Assembly (NCBI GenBank): GCA_034509755.1
Contig: CM067544.1
Span: 19,835,001 to 19,899,000, forward strand
DNA: 64,000 nucleotides
Direction of reading: 5' to 3'
Origin: Anisodus tanguticus
Taxonomy: Eukaryota > Streptophyta > Magnoliopsida > Solanales > Solanaceae
This document shows positions 13,463-26,338 of this stretch, piece after piece. A program made the position numbers and the translations under genes. Position 1 is the first letter of the stretch. The number at the start of each line of letters is the position of its first letter. The notes under the pieces were generated by a model. That model saw only the letters and a program-made list of their open reading frames with translations. It searched no databases and was not told the DNA's origin.

Positions 13463-14817
13463 GTCAGTCGTGTGTGATGTTCACGCACTTGTTTTGTTGG
13501 CTGATTGTGTATATTGGCACATTTTGTGCCGAGATCAAGTGTCTAATAGGTCAATTCTTTAGTTAAGGTTTGATAATTTTAGGGGTTGTATATTTATTTG
13601 GTCTTTACAAAAACTATGATCAAACACAATTTAACTCCAACTTCAAAAATTTTAAATTAAATTAAATTTGTTTTTTATTTCTATAGCCAGACGCCCACTA
13701 AGGATTGTCAGAGGTATTAAGCTTGGGGCAAATATGGTTCTTATTTTATTAAGTCACATTGAAGTAGAAGGAATTTCCACTGTTGTCGTGTCTGGTTTTT
13801 CTATGCAATTATGAAAGCGATGGTGCTACATTTCATCTTAGCTTCTTTCATGATTTAAATCATTTATAGCTTGGCCACCCAAAGGGGCGGTTGCCCTTAC
13901 ATTAAAGAAGTCCACATGGTACAACAATTCAAATAGTAGTAACAAGTTCAAAAAATTTCTCTTTCCAAATAATTATTGTATATGTTTGGTGTGACAGAAT
14001 TTTTTTATTGAATCACACCTATAGTATTTTTTTGGGGGTCCTCGTCGCCTGTACTTCCTATGAAGTATGAAACTGTAAGTAATTGTAGTAGCTATCAAAC
14101 TGCGATTTTACATCATGATCTTCATTGTTTGTATTGATTTCACTATTTTTAATGTTTGGCCAAACACTTTAATATGATAATTCTTCATATGCTTTCCTCT
14201 CTATGTTTTTCGTTGGATAGAAGATTGTTCAGATGTTACGCAGCTACAAAATTAATAGCAAATAATACTTGCTTTACCAATTAAGGCATTTAATCCGACT
14301 CTTACATGTCGGTGGCAATTGAACAAAGACTAAGAAGAACAGACTATTAAACAGAGTTGAATAAACTTTTATAGTTCATAATCATGTTAAATTAAGTGCC
14401 ATCAACCACTCAATCTTTATCTTAAACTAGTACTAATGAAGGAAAAGAGAGAAACATGCTACAATATCTAAAATAAAAATATTAATAGGGGAAGAGAAGC
14501 ATGCTACAAACTCTAAAAACAAAATATTAATAGAGATTATTTTTTTCATAAAAATTTGTTTGCATGAGAGTGACGAGCTTTACAACCACTTAAACATGAA
14601 GTTAGAATTAGGACCATTTAGGAGTGTCATTGGATGATTGAGATTCTTGATTTTCGCCACCTTTAATTAGATGTTTAAGTTTGAACTTAGGAATTAAGAA
14701 TTTCTTAATAGGGGTGATCTATCCCCTTAAAATGTTTACTCGATGTGAATCCAAATTAATATGTTGTGGCTATCGAATCCCTAAGCAATTAGAAAGGAAA
14801 TTAAAATTACTGGATAT
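13463..14817. other. Intergenic, no gene seen
   Basis: AT-rich DNA with only short frames and no recognisable motif. No RNA gene was recognised. Confidence 0.5.
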
Positions 14818-15291
14818 CAGGGGCCGATCTAGGATTTTCGGCTCGTGGGTGCTCACTTTTTTTTTAATATAAAGTTACTACAAATCACATAGTATAAGTA
14901 CACATCTATTTAAACGTGATAATTAAAAAGTTAATGATAAAATTATGATTATTATCATTAAAAAAAGACTTTTCACTTTTTTGAAAAAGAATGAATTAGC
15001 TTGAAGGATTTCTTAGCCAAATTGTCAAAATTTCTCAAGAAAAAAAAAGAAAAAAATGGACAATGATATTTCTCACAAGAAATTATATAAATGTAAAAGG
15101 AAATTAAAAACTAAACATCAGCTAAAGATGACTCTGAGTTATAAAAATCAAAACAATTGTTATCAGCTAAGGATCGAAGCCTCAACGCTCCACAAAGATA
15201 CATCCTTCATAGCAATCCCGACCAACGCACCCACTAGACTTTTTATTTACTAGGTGCTATTTCTTTTATATATCCCAATTTTGAGCAATAA

Positions 15292-15766
15292 TGTTAGAAA
15301 CAGATTGCAGAAAAGTAGAAAATTGACTTCACAAGCGAGTACAAACTCCCCCTTAAGACTATTTAACCCCTATAGAGTGCACCGGGAAGGATTAAATGTT
15401 TTAGGGATACTAAGAAGTCTAATCAAATATCATTTGCACTAAAACAGCGTTTGATTCCTATTGTATTGAGAATTTTTCTGATTTTGATTGATTTTTTCTG
15501 ATGTGAATATGGCTATCTATTTATAGATAGATGGTGCCTTTTCATGGTACCTCTTGAGATTAAACCAATGGTTATGAATGATGCCTCTTGAGATTAAACT
15601 AATGGTTAAGAATGATGCCTTTTCATAATTTTTTAAATTAATTAATTAATTAATTAATTAATCCTGTCCAAATATATCTTAACCCATAAGAAAGAATTTT
15701 CCCTTATAAACACAATAATATAGTGTTTCCTCACCAATGTGAGACATTGCTTAGAAATCTCCAACA
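15292..15766 (-). repeat. 3' LTR of copia element 3
   Basis: Matches the right LTR (20346-20832). Contains an (aatt)n run near 15635-15662 and a duplicated CTCTTGAGATTAAAC(C/T)AATGGTTA segment. Confidence 0.88.
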
Positions 15767-16377
15767 ATCCCCCATCATTTCCAAGCAATACTTAATAACA
15801 TGATCTTATGCTTAAATAGTGGTGTCTCGCGATTGAACCCCTATATTAGTGAAATGTCTTTTAAGTAATTAGGATGACATAGTAGACTATGCTTTGAACT
15901 AGCGATCCTCTCTTATTACTTAATTGCAAGTCACACATAAGATACTTTATTCCCAATACATATAGAAGTTACCGACACTTTTATGGCCATGTGTCCTGTA
16001 TCCTTCTCATGAGCATTAAGAAATCAAGCCTATTTGATTTTCTAAAGCGGCCTTACTTTAAGCTCATATAGGTGAACCTTTCACATACTCCATAATATAG
16101 TACACTTGTGGAAATCAATTGAATAATAAATATGAGCAACTTTATTAATTTACGATCAAATGTACATATTAACCTAGGCATACCTGGAGAAATATAAAAT
16201 ATATCACACACATATTTATTGCATAAATATACCACTAAAGGTTCATTAAGAGCAAAAATTTGCTCCTCCTACATACACATTATGGAACCAAGCACAACTT
16301 GGGATGGTAAGACAAGTGCTTGCAACTGCAGAATGATGTACTTGGTTGAACTTAAGACTCGAGGGTTTTATCGAGTG

Positions 16378-19268
16378 TTAAGTCGAGGTTCCACCATTGG
16401 TAGTTAAGAGTATAGGCTTCAAACCTATCCCTTTTGTAGTTTTGATGACTAAATCCCTCGTAAGGCCTTTTGTCGAGGGATCTGCCAGATTCTGATTTGT
16501 ACATACAAAGTCCACAGTTATAACACCATCACGAATGAGTTGTTTCACATAACTATGTCGTAAACCAATGTGTCTTGATTTACCATTATAAACTTCACTG
16601 TATGCTTTAGCCAATGTAGCCTCATTATCACAATGAATTGAGATAGGTGACATGGGCTTTGCCCACAAAGGCAAATCATACAAAAAATATCTTAGCCACT
16701 CGACTTCCTTGCTTGCAGACGCTAATGCTATAAATTCATATGCCATAATTGAATCTACAATACAAGTATGTTTCTTGGATCCCCATGAAACCGAACCCCC
16801 ACCAAGTGTGTATATCCACCCACTTATATAGGAATAATCACTGTTAGATATCCAACTTGCATCAGAAAATCCTTCTAATACACAAGAAATCTATCATAAT
16901 GTATTCCATAGTGAATAGTTTTCCTAAGATACTTAAGTAGCCTTCGAACGGCATGCGAATGAGCATGACTTGGATTATGAGTAAAACGACTCAGTTTTCC
17001 TACAACAAAACCAATATCATATCTTGTACACGTCATGACATACATAAGACACCCAATTACCTTAGCATATTCTAATTGTTTCACAGGTTCTCCAGTATTC
17101 TTAGATATCACTACATTGTGATCAAGAGGTGTAGATGCAAATATACAATCAAAGTTGTTAAACTTCTTTAACACATTTTCAATGTAATGTGACTGAGTCA
17201 AGGCCAAACCGCTAGTATGTCTAGTAATTTTATTGCCTAAAATCACATCCGCTTCACCCACGTCTTTCATGGAGAAATTAGCAGATAAAAACTCCTTTGT
17301 GTCCACCACTTGTTGGAGATTAGTGCCTAATATTAACATATTGTCCACATGTAAATAAATGACAATTCCCTTGTTTCCAACAAACTTACTATATACACAC
17401 TTATCGGCATCATTGATAAGAAATCCATTAGAAAGTACAACTTGATCAATTTTTTGGTGCCATTGTTTGGGAGCTTGCTTAAGCCCATACAATGATTTGA
17501 TCAATTTACACATTTTTTGTTCTTTACCAGGAACAACAAACCCCTCGGGTTGTTCCATATACACATCCTCATCTAATTCACCATTTAGAAATACGATCTT
17601 CACGTCCATTTGATGAATAACGAGACAAAAAATTGAGGCTAATGCAATCAACACCCTTATTGTTGTTGTCCTTGCAACAGGAGAATATGTATCAAAGTAA
17701 TCAATACCTAACATTTGAGTGTAACCTTTGGCTACTAAACGAGCCTTGAACTTGTCTATAGTTCCATCTATTTTCATTTTCCATTTGAAAATCCACTTAC
17801 AACCAATGGGTTTACAACCTGGTGGTAGATTAGCCAACTTCCAAGTTCTATTACCCATAATCGAATCCATTTCATCATTAATTGCTTTTTTCCAAAAGGA
17901 ATCATCTGGAGACTTAATTGCCTCCTCAAAGGTGACATGATCAACTTCTAAATTATAACATAAAGGTATGTAAGTGTCAACAGAAGATTGATCCCCACTT
18001 CCTTCCATGAGAAACATAAAGAAATCATCTCCGAAATCTTTAGCTTTTCGCACCCTTTTACTTCTTCTTGGTTTCACAACTTCCTCATTAATTGAGTTAT
18101 TATGAACTATACCATGCTCTTCCCGTAAATGAGAACTAGATGGTAACGTTGTGTCATGAGATCTAGGAATGGTACTAAATCTATTTTCATCGAAAATAAC
18201 ATCCCTAGACTCAATTATAGTATTAACAGAATATGAATCATTAGGTTCAATAGCCTTAAATATATAGGCTTTATTGTTCATAGCATAGCCTATAAAAACA
18301 CACTCAATTCCTTTCTCCCCAAGTTTATTTCTTTTGGGCTCTGGAACTTTAACAATTGCTCTACATCCCCAGACTCTAAGACGACTTAGGTATGGTTTTC
18401 TTTTATTCCAGAATTCATATGGGGTAGTCTTACTTTTTTTGTTAGGTACTATGTTAAGAATATAACAAGCTGTATGCAAGGCTTCACCCCAATATCCATG
18501 TCCTAAATCCGACTTGGATAACATGACATTTACCATTTCTGTTAGGACTCTATTTTTCCTTTCGGCCACACCATTCTGTTGTGGTGTATAAGGTGCTCTA
18601 ACTTGATGCACAATTCCAGTTGATTCAAAGAATGATGGATTATAATATTCTCCACTACTATCCGACCTAAAACACTTAATAAAGGTTTCACAATGAAGTT
18701 CTACTTTACTTTCAAACACTTTAAAATTTTCAAGTGCTTCACTTTTTGAATGTAACAAATATACATAACAAAATCTGGAATAGTCATCAATAAAGATAAC
18801 AAAATAACATTTTCCGTCTATTGTCACATTGTCACTCATGTCACATAAATCACTATGAACTAAATCAAGCAATTTCGAATATCTTTGAACAGAAGAAAAT
18901 GACAATCTAGTGATTTTAGTGAGCATACATGTTCTACATTTTACAGCATTCTTGTCAATTGAAGAAATTAGAGATTGTAGAGCCATATCTTTCAACTTTC
19001 TAAAATTTACATGTCCTAAATGATAATGCCATAAAGAAGAAGTATCAAGAGAGTCCAAGACATAAACAGAAGCATTCATCACTTTATTAATGTTAACAAT
19101 GTTCAATTTAAACATACCACAATGTAAGTAACTCTTTCCTACAAACACCCCACCTTTAGAGAGTACAAAATTTCTAGCCTCATACACTTGTTTGAACCCA
19201 TATTTGTTCAAAATACTACCAGACATCAGATTCTTACTAACTTCTAGAGCATGATAAACATCATTCAA
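16378..19268 (-). pseudogene. copia element 3 pol: integrase-RT in one long ORF, RNase H broken off
   Basis: The 797-codon frame (19268-16875) holds GAG-pre-integrase (LWHYHLGHVNFRK, about residue 80), the integrase core (HSDLCD, FIDDYSRFCYVYL, PQQNGVAERKNR, about residues 138-240), the WGCRAIVKVP hinge and RT (GCKWIFKWKMKIDGTIDKFK; DVKIVFLNGELDEDVYM). The RT catalytic box, normally YVDD, reads LHVDNML, so the second Asp is Asn and RT should be inactive. It ends around 16875. RNase H continues in another frame (16746-16378) with SIHCDNEATL, SRHIGLRHSYVK and ADPSTKGL. The start is internal: the protease and gag part lies in other frames upstream. Confidence 0.9.
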
Positions 19269-19479
19269 AGTTAAACTCTTTTCAGAAGTAAAATCTAATA
19301 CAACACTTCATTTGCCTAAAACACTAACATGAGATTTGTTTCCCATATAGAGAAAAGTTGAATCTTCCACTGGTTCATAGGTCTTAAAGTGAGACTTGTC
19401 CTTGCAAACATGTCTTGTAGCACACGAATCAACCCACCAATATTGTCATCTTAGACCATGTTGATTTCGTAAATCATGG

Positions 19480-20324
19480 CAGTGAAATTTTCGTTGCCAT
19501 CTGCAGCCTTTCGGTTCTTCTGTCCTGAACTAGAACTGCCAAGATCCTTCTTAATTGGGCAGTCACATTTTATGTGAGGACCACCACAATTCCAACAAGC
19601 AAACTTCTTTTTCTTGTTGCAGTCAGTTTTGTTCTTGTTGTTGTTATGCTTGTTTGAATTGAACTGCCTTTTCCCTGACTGGATTGGCCTTCCTCCACAA
19701 TGTGGATATTCTGATCTTTGTTTTCTTGTTTCCGAAATTCTTCTTTTACACGAAGATGGTTAGCCAATTCCTTAAAGTAAGATCCTTTTTTTTATGTTTA
19801 AGGCTGTGTTTGAATTTCTTCCAAGTTAGGGGCAGTTTGTCTATTATACTAGATACAACAATAGATTCATCCATATTCATGTTATGTTGTTTGAAATTTC
19901 CAAGGATGCGTTCAATCTCATAGAATTGCTCCATTACTGACCTTTTTTCATTAATAGAATAGTTGTTAAATTGGATAACAAGAAATTTCTTACTTGTTGC
20001 ATCTTCACGCATGTACCTTGCCTCCAATTGATCCCACAGCTCCTTTGCATAAGACACGGTCAGGTAAGAATCGAACAAGGCATCAGTCATCCCGTTCAGA
20101 ATATAGCCTCAACATATGTATTCATCATTCTCCAATTTTTCCCTGGCGCGTGTCTCTGCAATGGTCTCATTCTCCTTTTCTTCTGGTTGTGGAGTAGTCA
20201 AAACATAGGCAACATTCAATATGGTGATAAGAAAATGCATCTTTTTCTACCATCTTCGAAAATTACCACCATCAAATTTGTCCAGTTTGACAAAGTTTGA
20301 TGTCATCTCCCTAATACTAGCCAT
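19480..20324 (-). pseudogene. copia element 3 gag remnant
   Basis: Gag ATG at 20324 (MASIREMTSNFVKLDKFDG), only 21 nt inside the LTR edge. A TAG follows almost at once, in the NFRRW stretch near 20250. A second piece (20090-19746) has the gag helix block (LWDQLEARYMREDATSKKFL). Downstream frames carry a basic linker and a zinc-knuckle-like CWNCGGPHIKCDC (about 19600-19560). Inactive. Confidence 0.8.
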
Positions 20325-20345
20325 AAAAAAAATTAGTCTTAAGAT

Positions 20346-20832
20346 TGTTAGAAATAGATTGTAGAAAAGTAGAAAACCGACTTCACAAGCGAGTACAAAC
20401 TCTCCCCTTAAGACTATTTCACCCCCATAGAGTGCACCGGGAATGATTGAATGTCTTAGAGATACTAAGAAGTCTAATCAAATATCGTTTGCACTAAAAT
20501 AACGCTTGATTTCTATTGTATTGAGAATTTTTCTGATTTTGATTGATTTTTTCTAATGAGAATATGATAATCTATTTATAGATAGATGATGCATTTTCAT
20601 GGTACCTCTTGAGATTAAACCAATGGTTATGAATGATGTCTTTTTATGGTGCCTCTTGAGATTAAACTAATGGTTAAGAATGGTACTTTTACATAATTTT
20701 CTGAATTAATTAATTAATTAATTAAGTCCAAATATATCTTGACCCATAAAAAAGAACTTTACCTTATAAACACAATAATATAGTGTTTTCTCACCAACGT
20801 GAACGTGAGACATTGCTTAGAAATCTCCAACA
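20346..20832 (-). repeat. 5' LTR of copia element 3
   Basis: Partner of 15292-15766. Next to it there is no TGGTATCAGAGC primer site; the minus strand reads ATCTTAAGACTAATT directly before gag. Confidence 0.88.
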
Positions 20833-20886
20833 AATTATTTAGTTCATGCTCAAGCACCCGGTAGGCCGTACGTGGGTCCGCCACTC

Positions 20887-21949
20887 TAATCTAATCTCAT
20901 GATAATAACAGGGTGAATGGTTAAAAATAGGGTGTTGGACTAAAAAAAATTAGCGGGAGAGGGAATCTAGATAATCCTCCTTAAAAAGAGAATATGTTCC
21001 AAGCATAAGGAAACAGTTAGGAGAGCATATTTAATTAAGTCACGGGCATTATCAGGGTAGTTTCTCTTTGTAAGTAACTGCACAGAAGCAGTATTTGTCT
21101 GTGATCCAATGCTCCTCAGCTCTTTTTCTTAACTCACATGTACAGCATCTTTCTCAACCACCACCCACAATCCACATTTAAATCTCACTTCCCCTTTTTT
21201 TTTTTTTTGAAAGTCTAAGTTGTTGAATACACAGGGACCTTGGAATCCTTGTTTATTGATAAAAGTAGTGTAAACTGAAGGAAGTCAAGATTAAGCAGCT
21301 ATTTTTTTATGTTCTTTCTTTATAATGGGCTAGGTGAGGAGCAGTTGTTGTGTTCCATCAGTTTCTTGAATGTGTCTATCTGAGACTGGTTTCATCATAT
21401 TTTTCCTTTTTCCTTCATTTGCACTTGGATAGAGGTTAGAAGCTCAAACAATCAAGTTTTGATCAAAGGCAACAAGTCAGGTATCTCAACACTTGGATAA
21501 AAAAAATTCATTTCTTTTTCTCATACACTGCTTTTTAGTGTCTTGTACATTTGTCATTGACTTCTTGTTCAGATCCATTGCCTTTTTATTTGCAGCTTCT
21601 TTTTCTTTTCCCCTACCTGTCTCTTGTATTCTTTAGTTTGTTACTTCACTAATAGGACAATGTCTCTAATCTGAATAATTCAAAAGGAGATGAATTTGCT
21701 CAAAATTGGAACATTTGATATTTGTCTAGTCATAGACGGCAACTAGTTCTTTATATTTTTCTTCTGTTTTCAGTGAGTTCAAGCTAACAAAGACTTCTCT
21801 CTGTCTACATCACACTTTGGAAAGCTTGGTTGAGATTTTACTAGTTTATGTGACTACATTCGTCAATTTCTAATCGCATAAACTCGTCTTTTTCCAGATT
21901 TCAAATCGGTAGCTGACTTGTTCTAGCTAAAAATTTTGATTAGTAGAAT
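20887..21949 (+). promoter_or_regulatory. Upstream region and probable 5' UTR of the TRM-like gene
   Basis: No protein-coding frame. The stretch contains a T12 tract (21199-21210) and CT-rich segments near 21590-21640. The last few hundred bases probably include the 5' UTR, perhaps with an intron. No TATA box or transcription start could be fixed. Confidence 0.4.
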
Positions 21950-24900
21950 ATGCCTCCAGACAGTCTGAGATCAGCTGTATACAGATCCTTTGTCACCTGT
22001 GATGATCCCAAAGGTGTTGTGGAATGTAAGACAATCAGAAAATCCAAGATTGACCATCCAAAAATGGAAAAGAAAGTTGTAAAAGAAAGAAGATGCAACC
22101 ATTTGAATGTGTCTTGTTCATCAGAAGGGAGAGAAAGAGGAACGGCAGATGAGGAGTTATATTCCTCAACTTCCTTCCAGCTGTTGGAGGTGTCCAGAGA
22201 AGCTCAAAAGCTGAACCAAGTGATCGACTCATGGTCTAAGGGTATGACCTTTGAAAGACATATTGCAAAAGACTTGTTGAAAGGAGCTCTTGATTTGCAG
22301 GAATCCTTAGCGATGCTAGGAAAGCTGCAAGAAGCTTCACAACATATGGCAAAGTTGAAGAAAAAACAGAAAGATAAGCTTGTGAATGATGAAATAGCCA
22401 TTGAAAGAACCAAGTCGGAAAGGATTTCAGATCAAAGGTTTAACAGGCTTGAGTTTCAGAAACCAAGATTTTCTGTTGATGGGGCTTCCCGGGATTGTTT
22501 TGATGAGCTCAGGGAAGTCATAAGAGACAGCTTTTCTAGACAAAATCTGTTGCCACCAAGTTGTGCTTCAGACTTTGATACAAGGAAAGTGGAATTATCT
22601 CCAGATCTCCCTTCTACCAGCTTCACTAGCTCAAGTGACTCGCCCTTTGAGAAGGCTTGTGTTAGTAGAAGAAAAATGATTGTATCATCGGATGTCCCAT
22701 CTACTAGCTCAAGCAAGTCCTCCATCGTTCAATCCCAAAAGGTTACCTCTTTTGATTATTCCCCGCCACAGGAGAAGGACGGGCCAAATTTAATTGCCAG
22801 ACTGATGGGTCTTGAAGAGATTCCTAGAATGCCCCAACACCAAACTACCCAGAAGCACTTTGAGGTTGTCAAGCAGAGCAGACACATATTTGAAATAGAT
22901 TTGCCAAAAGCAAAGAAGGCAACATTCATCAGTCAGAAGGTGGATCCAAAAAGAAAAACATTGGATGAAATAATTGAAACCATGCATTTCAAGGGGCTTT
23001 TGAGAAGCAAGTCTAATCATGGAACTCATGAATCTAGTTTTTCAGGTTTGTTAAAGAAGTTTGTTGATGATTCTCCGCCCATTGTGATCATGAAGCCTCT
23101 GTATGCTCCAGACTCGCAGGGTGAATGGTTTCCTCCCTGTAACCATGAAGAAAATCCATCAGGCACTAGAAACACAATCGGAAAATGGGATGTAAAAAAA
23201 GAAAGTTCACCTGAAAACTCTGATGATCATAAGGGAGCATTGAATTTCACTGTATACAGGAAATTGCAGACAGGAAAAGATCAAAATAATAGATTCAGCA
23301 AAGAAAAAGGGCCCAATGATCACGGTGAAGCACCTGCAAAATCAAAGACTCTTGGAGTTATGATTCAAGGAAAACAGCCTAGTACAAAGATCATAGCTTC
23401 TTCTCCTGGAAAGTACCGTGGTGAAGCACCTCCAAAATCAAAGAGTTTTGATGTTCTGAGTCAAGAAAAACATCCTAATACAAAGTTCAGAACTTTTTCT
23501 CCTGGCAAATGTAGTAATGAAGCACCTGCGAATTCAAATAATGCTGAAGTTCTGATACAGGAAAAACAGCCTAATACAAAGATTAGAGCTTCTTCTCCTG
23601 GAAAAGATTGTGGTGAAGCACCTGCAAATTCAAAAACACTTGAAGTTCTGCTTCAAGAAAAACATCCTAATACAAAGTCCAGAGCTTCTTCGCCAGCAAA
23701 TTCAAAGACTGTTGAAGTTCTGATTCAGGAGAAACAGCCTAATACAAGGACTAGAGCTTCTTCACCTGGTAAGCCCCGACAACCAAAGAAAGAAGCAACT
23801 GAAAAAAGAGAGGATGGGACTCAACGAGTAGCTCCTGCTACCAGAAACTGTAAAGAAATGAAAAGTACCAAAATCAACGACAGTGCTAAATATCAGGACA
23901 AAAGCAAGATAAGTGCTATGAAAGTGAAAAAACCAGAGAGAAAGCCATTGGTTGCACAAGAGAAAAGTACAATATCAGATCCTAACCGCATCACAACCAC
24001 TGCATCTCATAACTCCAGTAAGAGGAATAAGAATGTTAAAGCTGACAAGTCCGTCAAGAGTACCCCCATTGCTACGGTGAGTACATAGTTATAACTGACA
24101 TTTTCTAGTTTTAACCATCTTTCTCTTGGAAGCTTTGTTTCTCATCTCTCATGTTCTTATATATTGTCAAATTTCCTTACTTTAGCACAGATTTAGGGGA
24201 CTCTATTCTATAGTAGGTCCTTTTGTGAAATTAACTTTGGAGGATTTCTTTTGTACTGGTCCAGACTAACGGAATGTATTGATACAGGTTGACAACATGG
24301 AGCACAAGGATGAAAATGTAGAAACGGTGCAGGCAGTAGAGAAAGACACAAATACAGCCATAACCAAAGTTACATCCTCAGAAGAGCTTCAGTTAGAAAA
24401 AGTGGCTGATATTAGTGAGAATCTTGTCACTGGTATGGCACTTCATTATTTTGCCAGTTTCATGCAATCATTCTGGTAATTTTAGAAACATTTTTGCAAT
24501 TATTTTTCATATATAGGCTTGTCAAGTAACTATTTCTAGGGAATAACCTTAAGTGTTGCATTGTAGTTAGATACATATCCCAGACATGGTTCAACAAAAA
24601 AGAAAGATATTAGCTTCATATCTAAGAGAGCAAATATGAATAGTATTTATGTTCTTTTGCAGCATAGAATATTTTCTTTCTTCTTTTGGGAATAACAGTA
24701 TATGTGACAATAATGTAGTAGTTTAGTAGATAGTGCAGCAGCTAACCAAAACAATAAATGAAAGATCCGGCGGACTCAAAAGCTTCCATAAAATCTTTTC
24801 ATATATATGTGGTTGACCATAAAGAAGATGTTATGATATTCTTGAGAAGCTATAAGAAGTTGTTTTCAAGTAAAACATACGAATTTTTGTATCTTGATTA

Positions 24901-26338
24901 ATCGATTACTGGCTTTCTGTGTAAAAGTTTCAAAATCTGTAAAGAGATACATTCTGCTAGCTAGACTCTTATAGAACAAGTGCTGAATAATCTGCTAGAA
25001 GTAATTGAAGTGGTCTAATGCACTTCAACCTTTTGAAGCCACACACAGAGGTGAAATAATTATACTTCCTCTAGAAAAGCTTGTTCTCTGGTAGTCATTG
25101 TCTGCAATGTTCACATCCACCTCTTTCTTCTTCCATCCCTTCAAGAACCATGATAGATGGATGAAAATCTGAAAATATGTTTATTGAAGTGTGTGACCAT
25201 CTGATCTAAAAGCTTAAGCTGTTAGATAGAACACACTTTTAATATTTGATTGTATTTTCAACACGCCCCCTCACGTGCTGACCTGATTTTTTTTCATGGT
25301 CCAAGCACGTGGAAATTCTTTTTGAGAATGGGTGACGGTGAGGTTCGATCTCAGGACCTTTGGCCTGCTCTGATACCATATTGAAGTGTGTGACCATCTG
25401 ATCTAAAAGCTTAAGCTGTTAGATAGAACATACTTTCATATTAATCAAATATTAAAAGTGTGTTCTATCTAACAACTTAAGCTTTTAGATCAGATGGTCA
25501 CACACTTCAATATTTGATTATATTTTCAACACTGTTACACATGGAAGTAGCTAATTCTAGTCATCACTCAAGCTCCAATATTTCTTTAGTCATCTTAGAG
25601 GAAATAGATTCTTCACATGACTAGTGGTTGTTCCAAGGATATTTATCTGTTGGTATGGTGAAAATATTCTAAAATATTACTTCTATTGCAGATAATACTG
25701 CCAATGGTGAAAGTTTTCCTCCTGAATCTAGCGTCCCATCAATCCATTGTGTCAGTGACGTCAAATTACAGGAGCACACCAACTGTAACCTTAATCTAGA
25801 CTTCATTGAGAATGAAAACTTCAATTCCGGAGCCTCTACAAGGTATTTACTGTTGAGCAGTGAATCTTTCCTCCGTCAGTCCGAGGAGCTTTTTGAAACA
25901 GATGTGTGGGAACCAACCATACGGCAAACAACTAGTGTAGATCATGAAATCTCTAATAGCACACTCTTACTTGATTGTGCAAATGAGTTGTTAGAAATTA
26001 AAAGGTCTCAATGTGCACTGGCAGTTGATCCGTTATCATTGAAGGCCATTAAGATGCGAAAAATTTCTATATCTTTTGACAAGCTATTGAATGAAATTTG
26101 TGACGGGATTGAAGTTTTGAGAAGTTACAATAAGGTTGCTGGCAAGAACCTTTCAGCAGATGCTCTTTATGTTCTGCTAGAAAGAGATCTATGGTGCAAA
26201 GGAGTGGTAGGAAGCACATGGGATTTGGGTTGGAGAACTGGATTAACTAACAATGAAGTTGAACAAGTGGTGACTGACATTGAGAAGTATCTTTTAACTG
26301 GATTTATCGATGATCTGTTGACTGACTTGATGCTATAG
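21950..26338 (+). CDS. TRM/LONGIFOLIA-like protein (VARLMGL motif + DUF4378), 3 coding exons
   Basis: Spliced product 972 aa. Exons 21950-24076, 24288-24432 and 25692-26338, with introns GTGAGT...ACAG and GTATGG...GCAG; the reading frame is preserved across both junctions. The family binds TON1/microtubule partners and shapes cortical arrays and cell elongation (known for TRM proteins; inferred here). Visible parts: a charged N-terminal helical region (about 85-150), the IARLMGLEEIP motif (about 282-292), five units of a 32-aa Lys/Pro-rich repeat (about 459-610, the fourth/fifth shortened), a basic low-complexity stretch to about 710, and a C-terminal DUF4378 (about 870-972) with DLWCKGVVGSTWDLGW and a final DDLLTDLML helix. 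The start is the first ATG of the long frame. A TRIM element lies in intron 2. No lesions, so probably functional. Which TRM clade it belongs to is not clear. Confidence 0.9.
25182..25535 (-). mobile_element. TRIM-like mini LTR element in intron 2
   Basis: A roughly 82-bp LTR (25182-25263; minus strand starts TGTTGAAAATAC) is followed on the plus strand by a polypurine tract complement (cgccccctcac), about 115 bp of non-coding DNA, and GCTCTGATACCA, the complement of a Met-tRNA primer site (25367-25378). A second LTR then starts at about 25380. That LTR is interrupted after about 60 bp by an inverted copy of the same LTR (25441-25535). It has no coding capacity and depends on other elements. 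Confidence 0.75.

Larger units (their letters stand above)
15292..20832 (-). mobile_element. Ty1/copia retrotransposon, complete, minus strand
   Basis: LTRs of about 475 and 487 bp start TGTTAGAAA and end CTCCAACA (plus strand). Flanks aataa (15287-15291) and aatta (20833-20837) are a probable 5-bp target duplication with one mismatch. The minus-strand polypurine tract AATGATGGGGGAT lies at the 3' LTR edge. LTRs differ at roughly a tenth of positions in the first 170 bp, yet an unbroken 797-codon frame covers most of integrase plus RT. The element interrupts the small DNA transposon around it. Confidence 0.92.
14818..20886. mobile_element. Small terminal-inverted-repeat DNA element, split by a copia insertion
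   Basis: The left end CAGGGGCCGATCTAGGATTT (14818) and the right end, read in reverse complement from about 20886 (AGTGGCGGACCCACGTACGG), form an imperfect inverted repeat. It continues inward with GTGGGTGCTC versus GGGTGCTTGAGC. Removing the nested copia leaves only about 0.5 kb, so this is a non-autonomous hAT-like or MITE-type element. No clean 8-bp target duplication was found, so the superfamily is tentative. Confidence 0.55.

Noticed and set aside
14810..20895. 8-bp target duplication for the small DNA transposon
   Set aside because: Flanks ctggatat and ctaatcta do not match, so no duplication is claimed.
22035..23959. Several minus-strand ORFs across the TRM-like exon
   Set aside because: Shadows of the long plus-strand coding exon with no domains.
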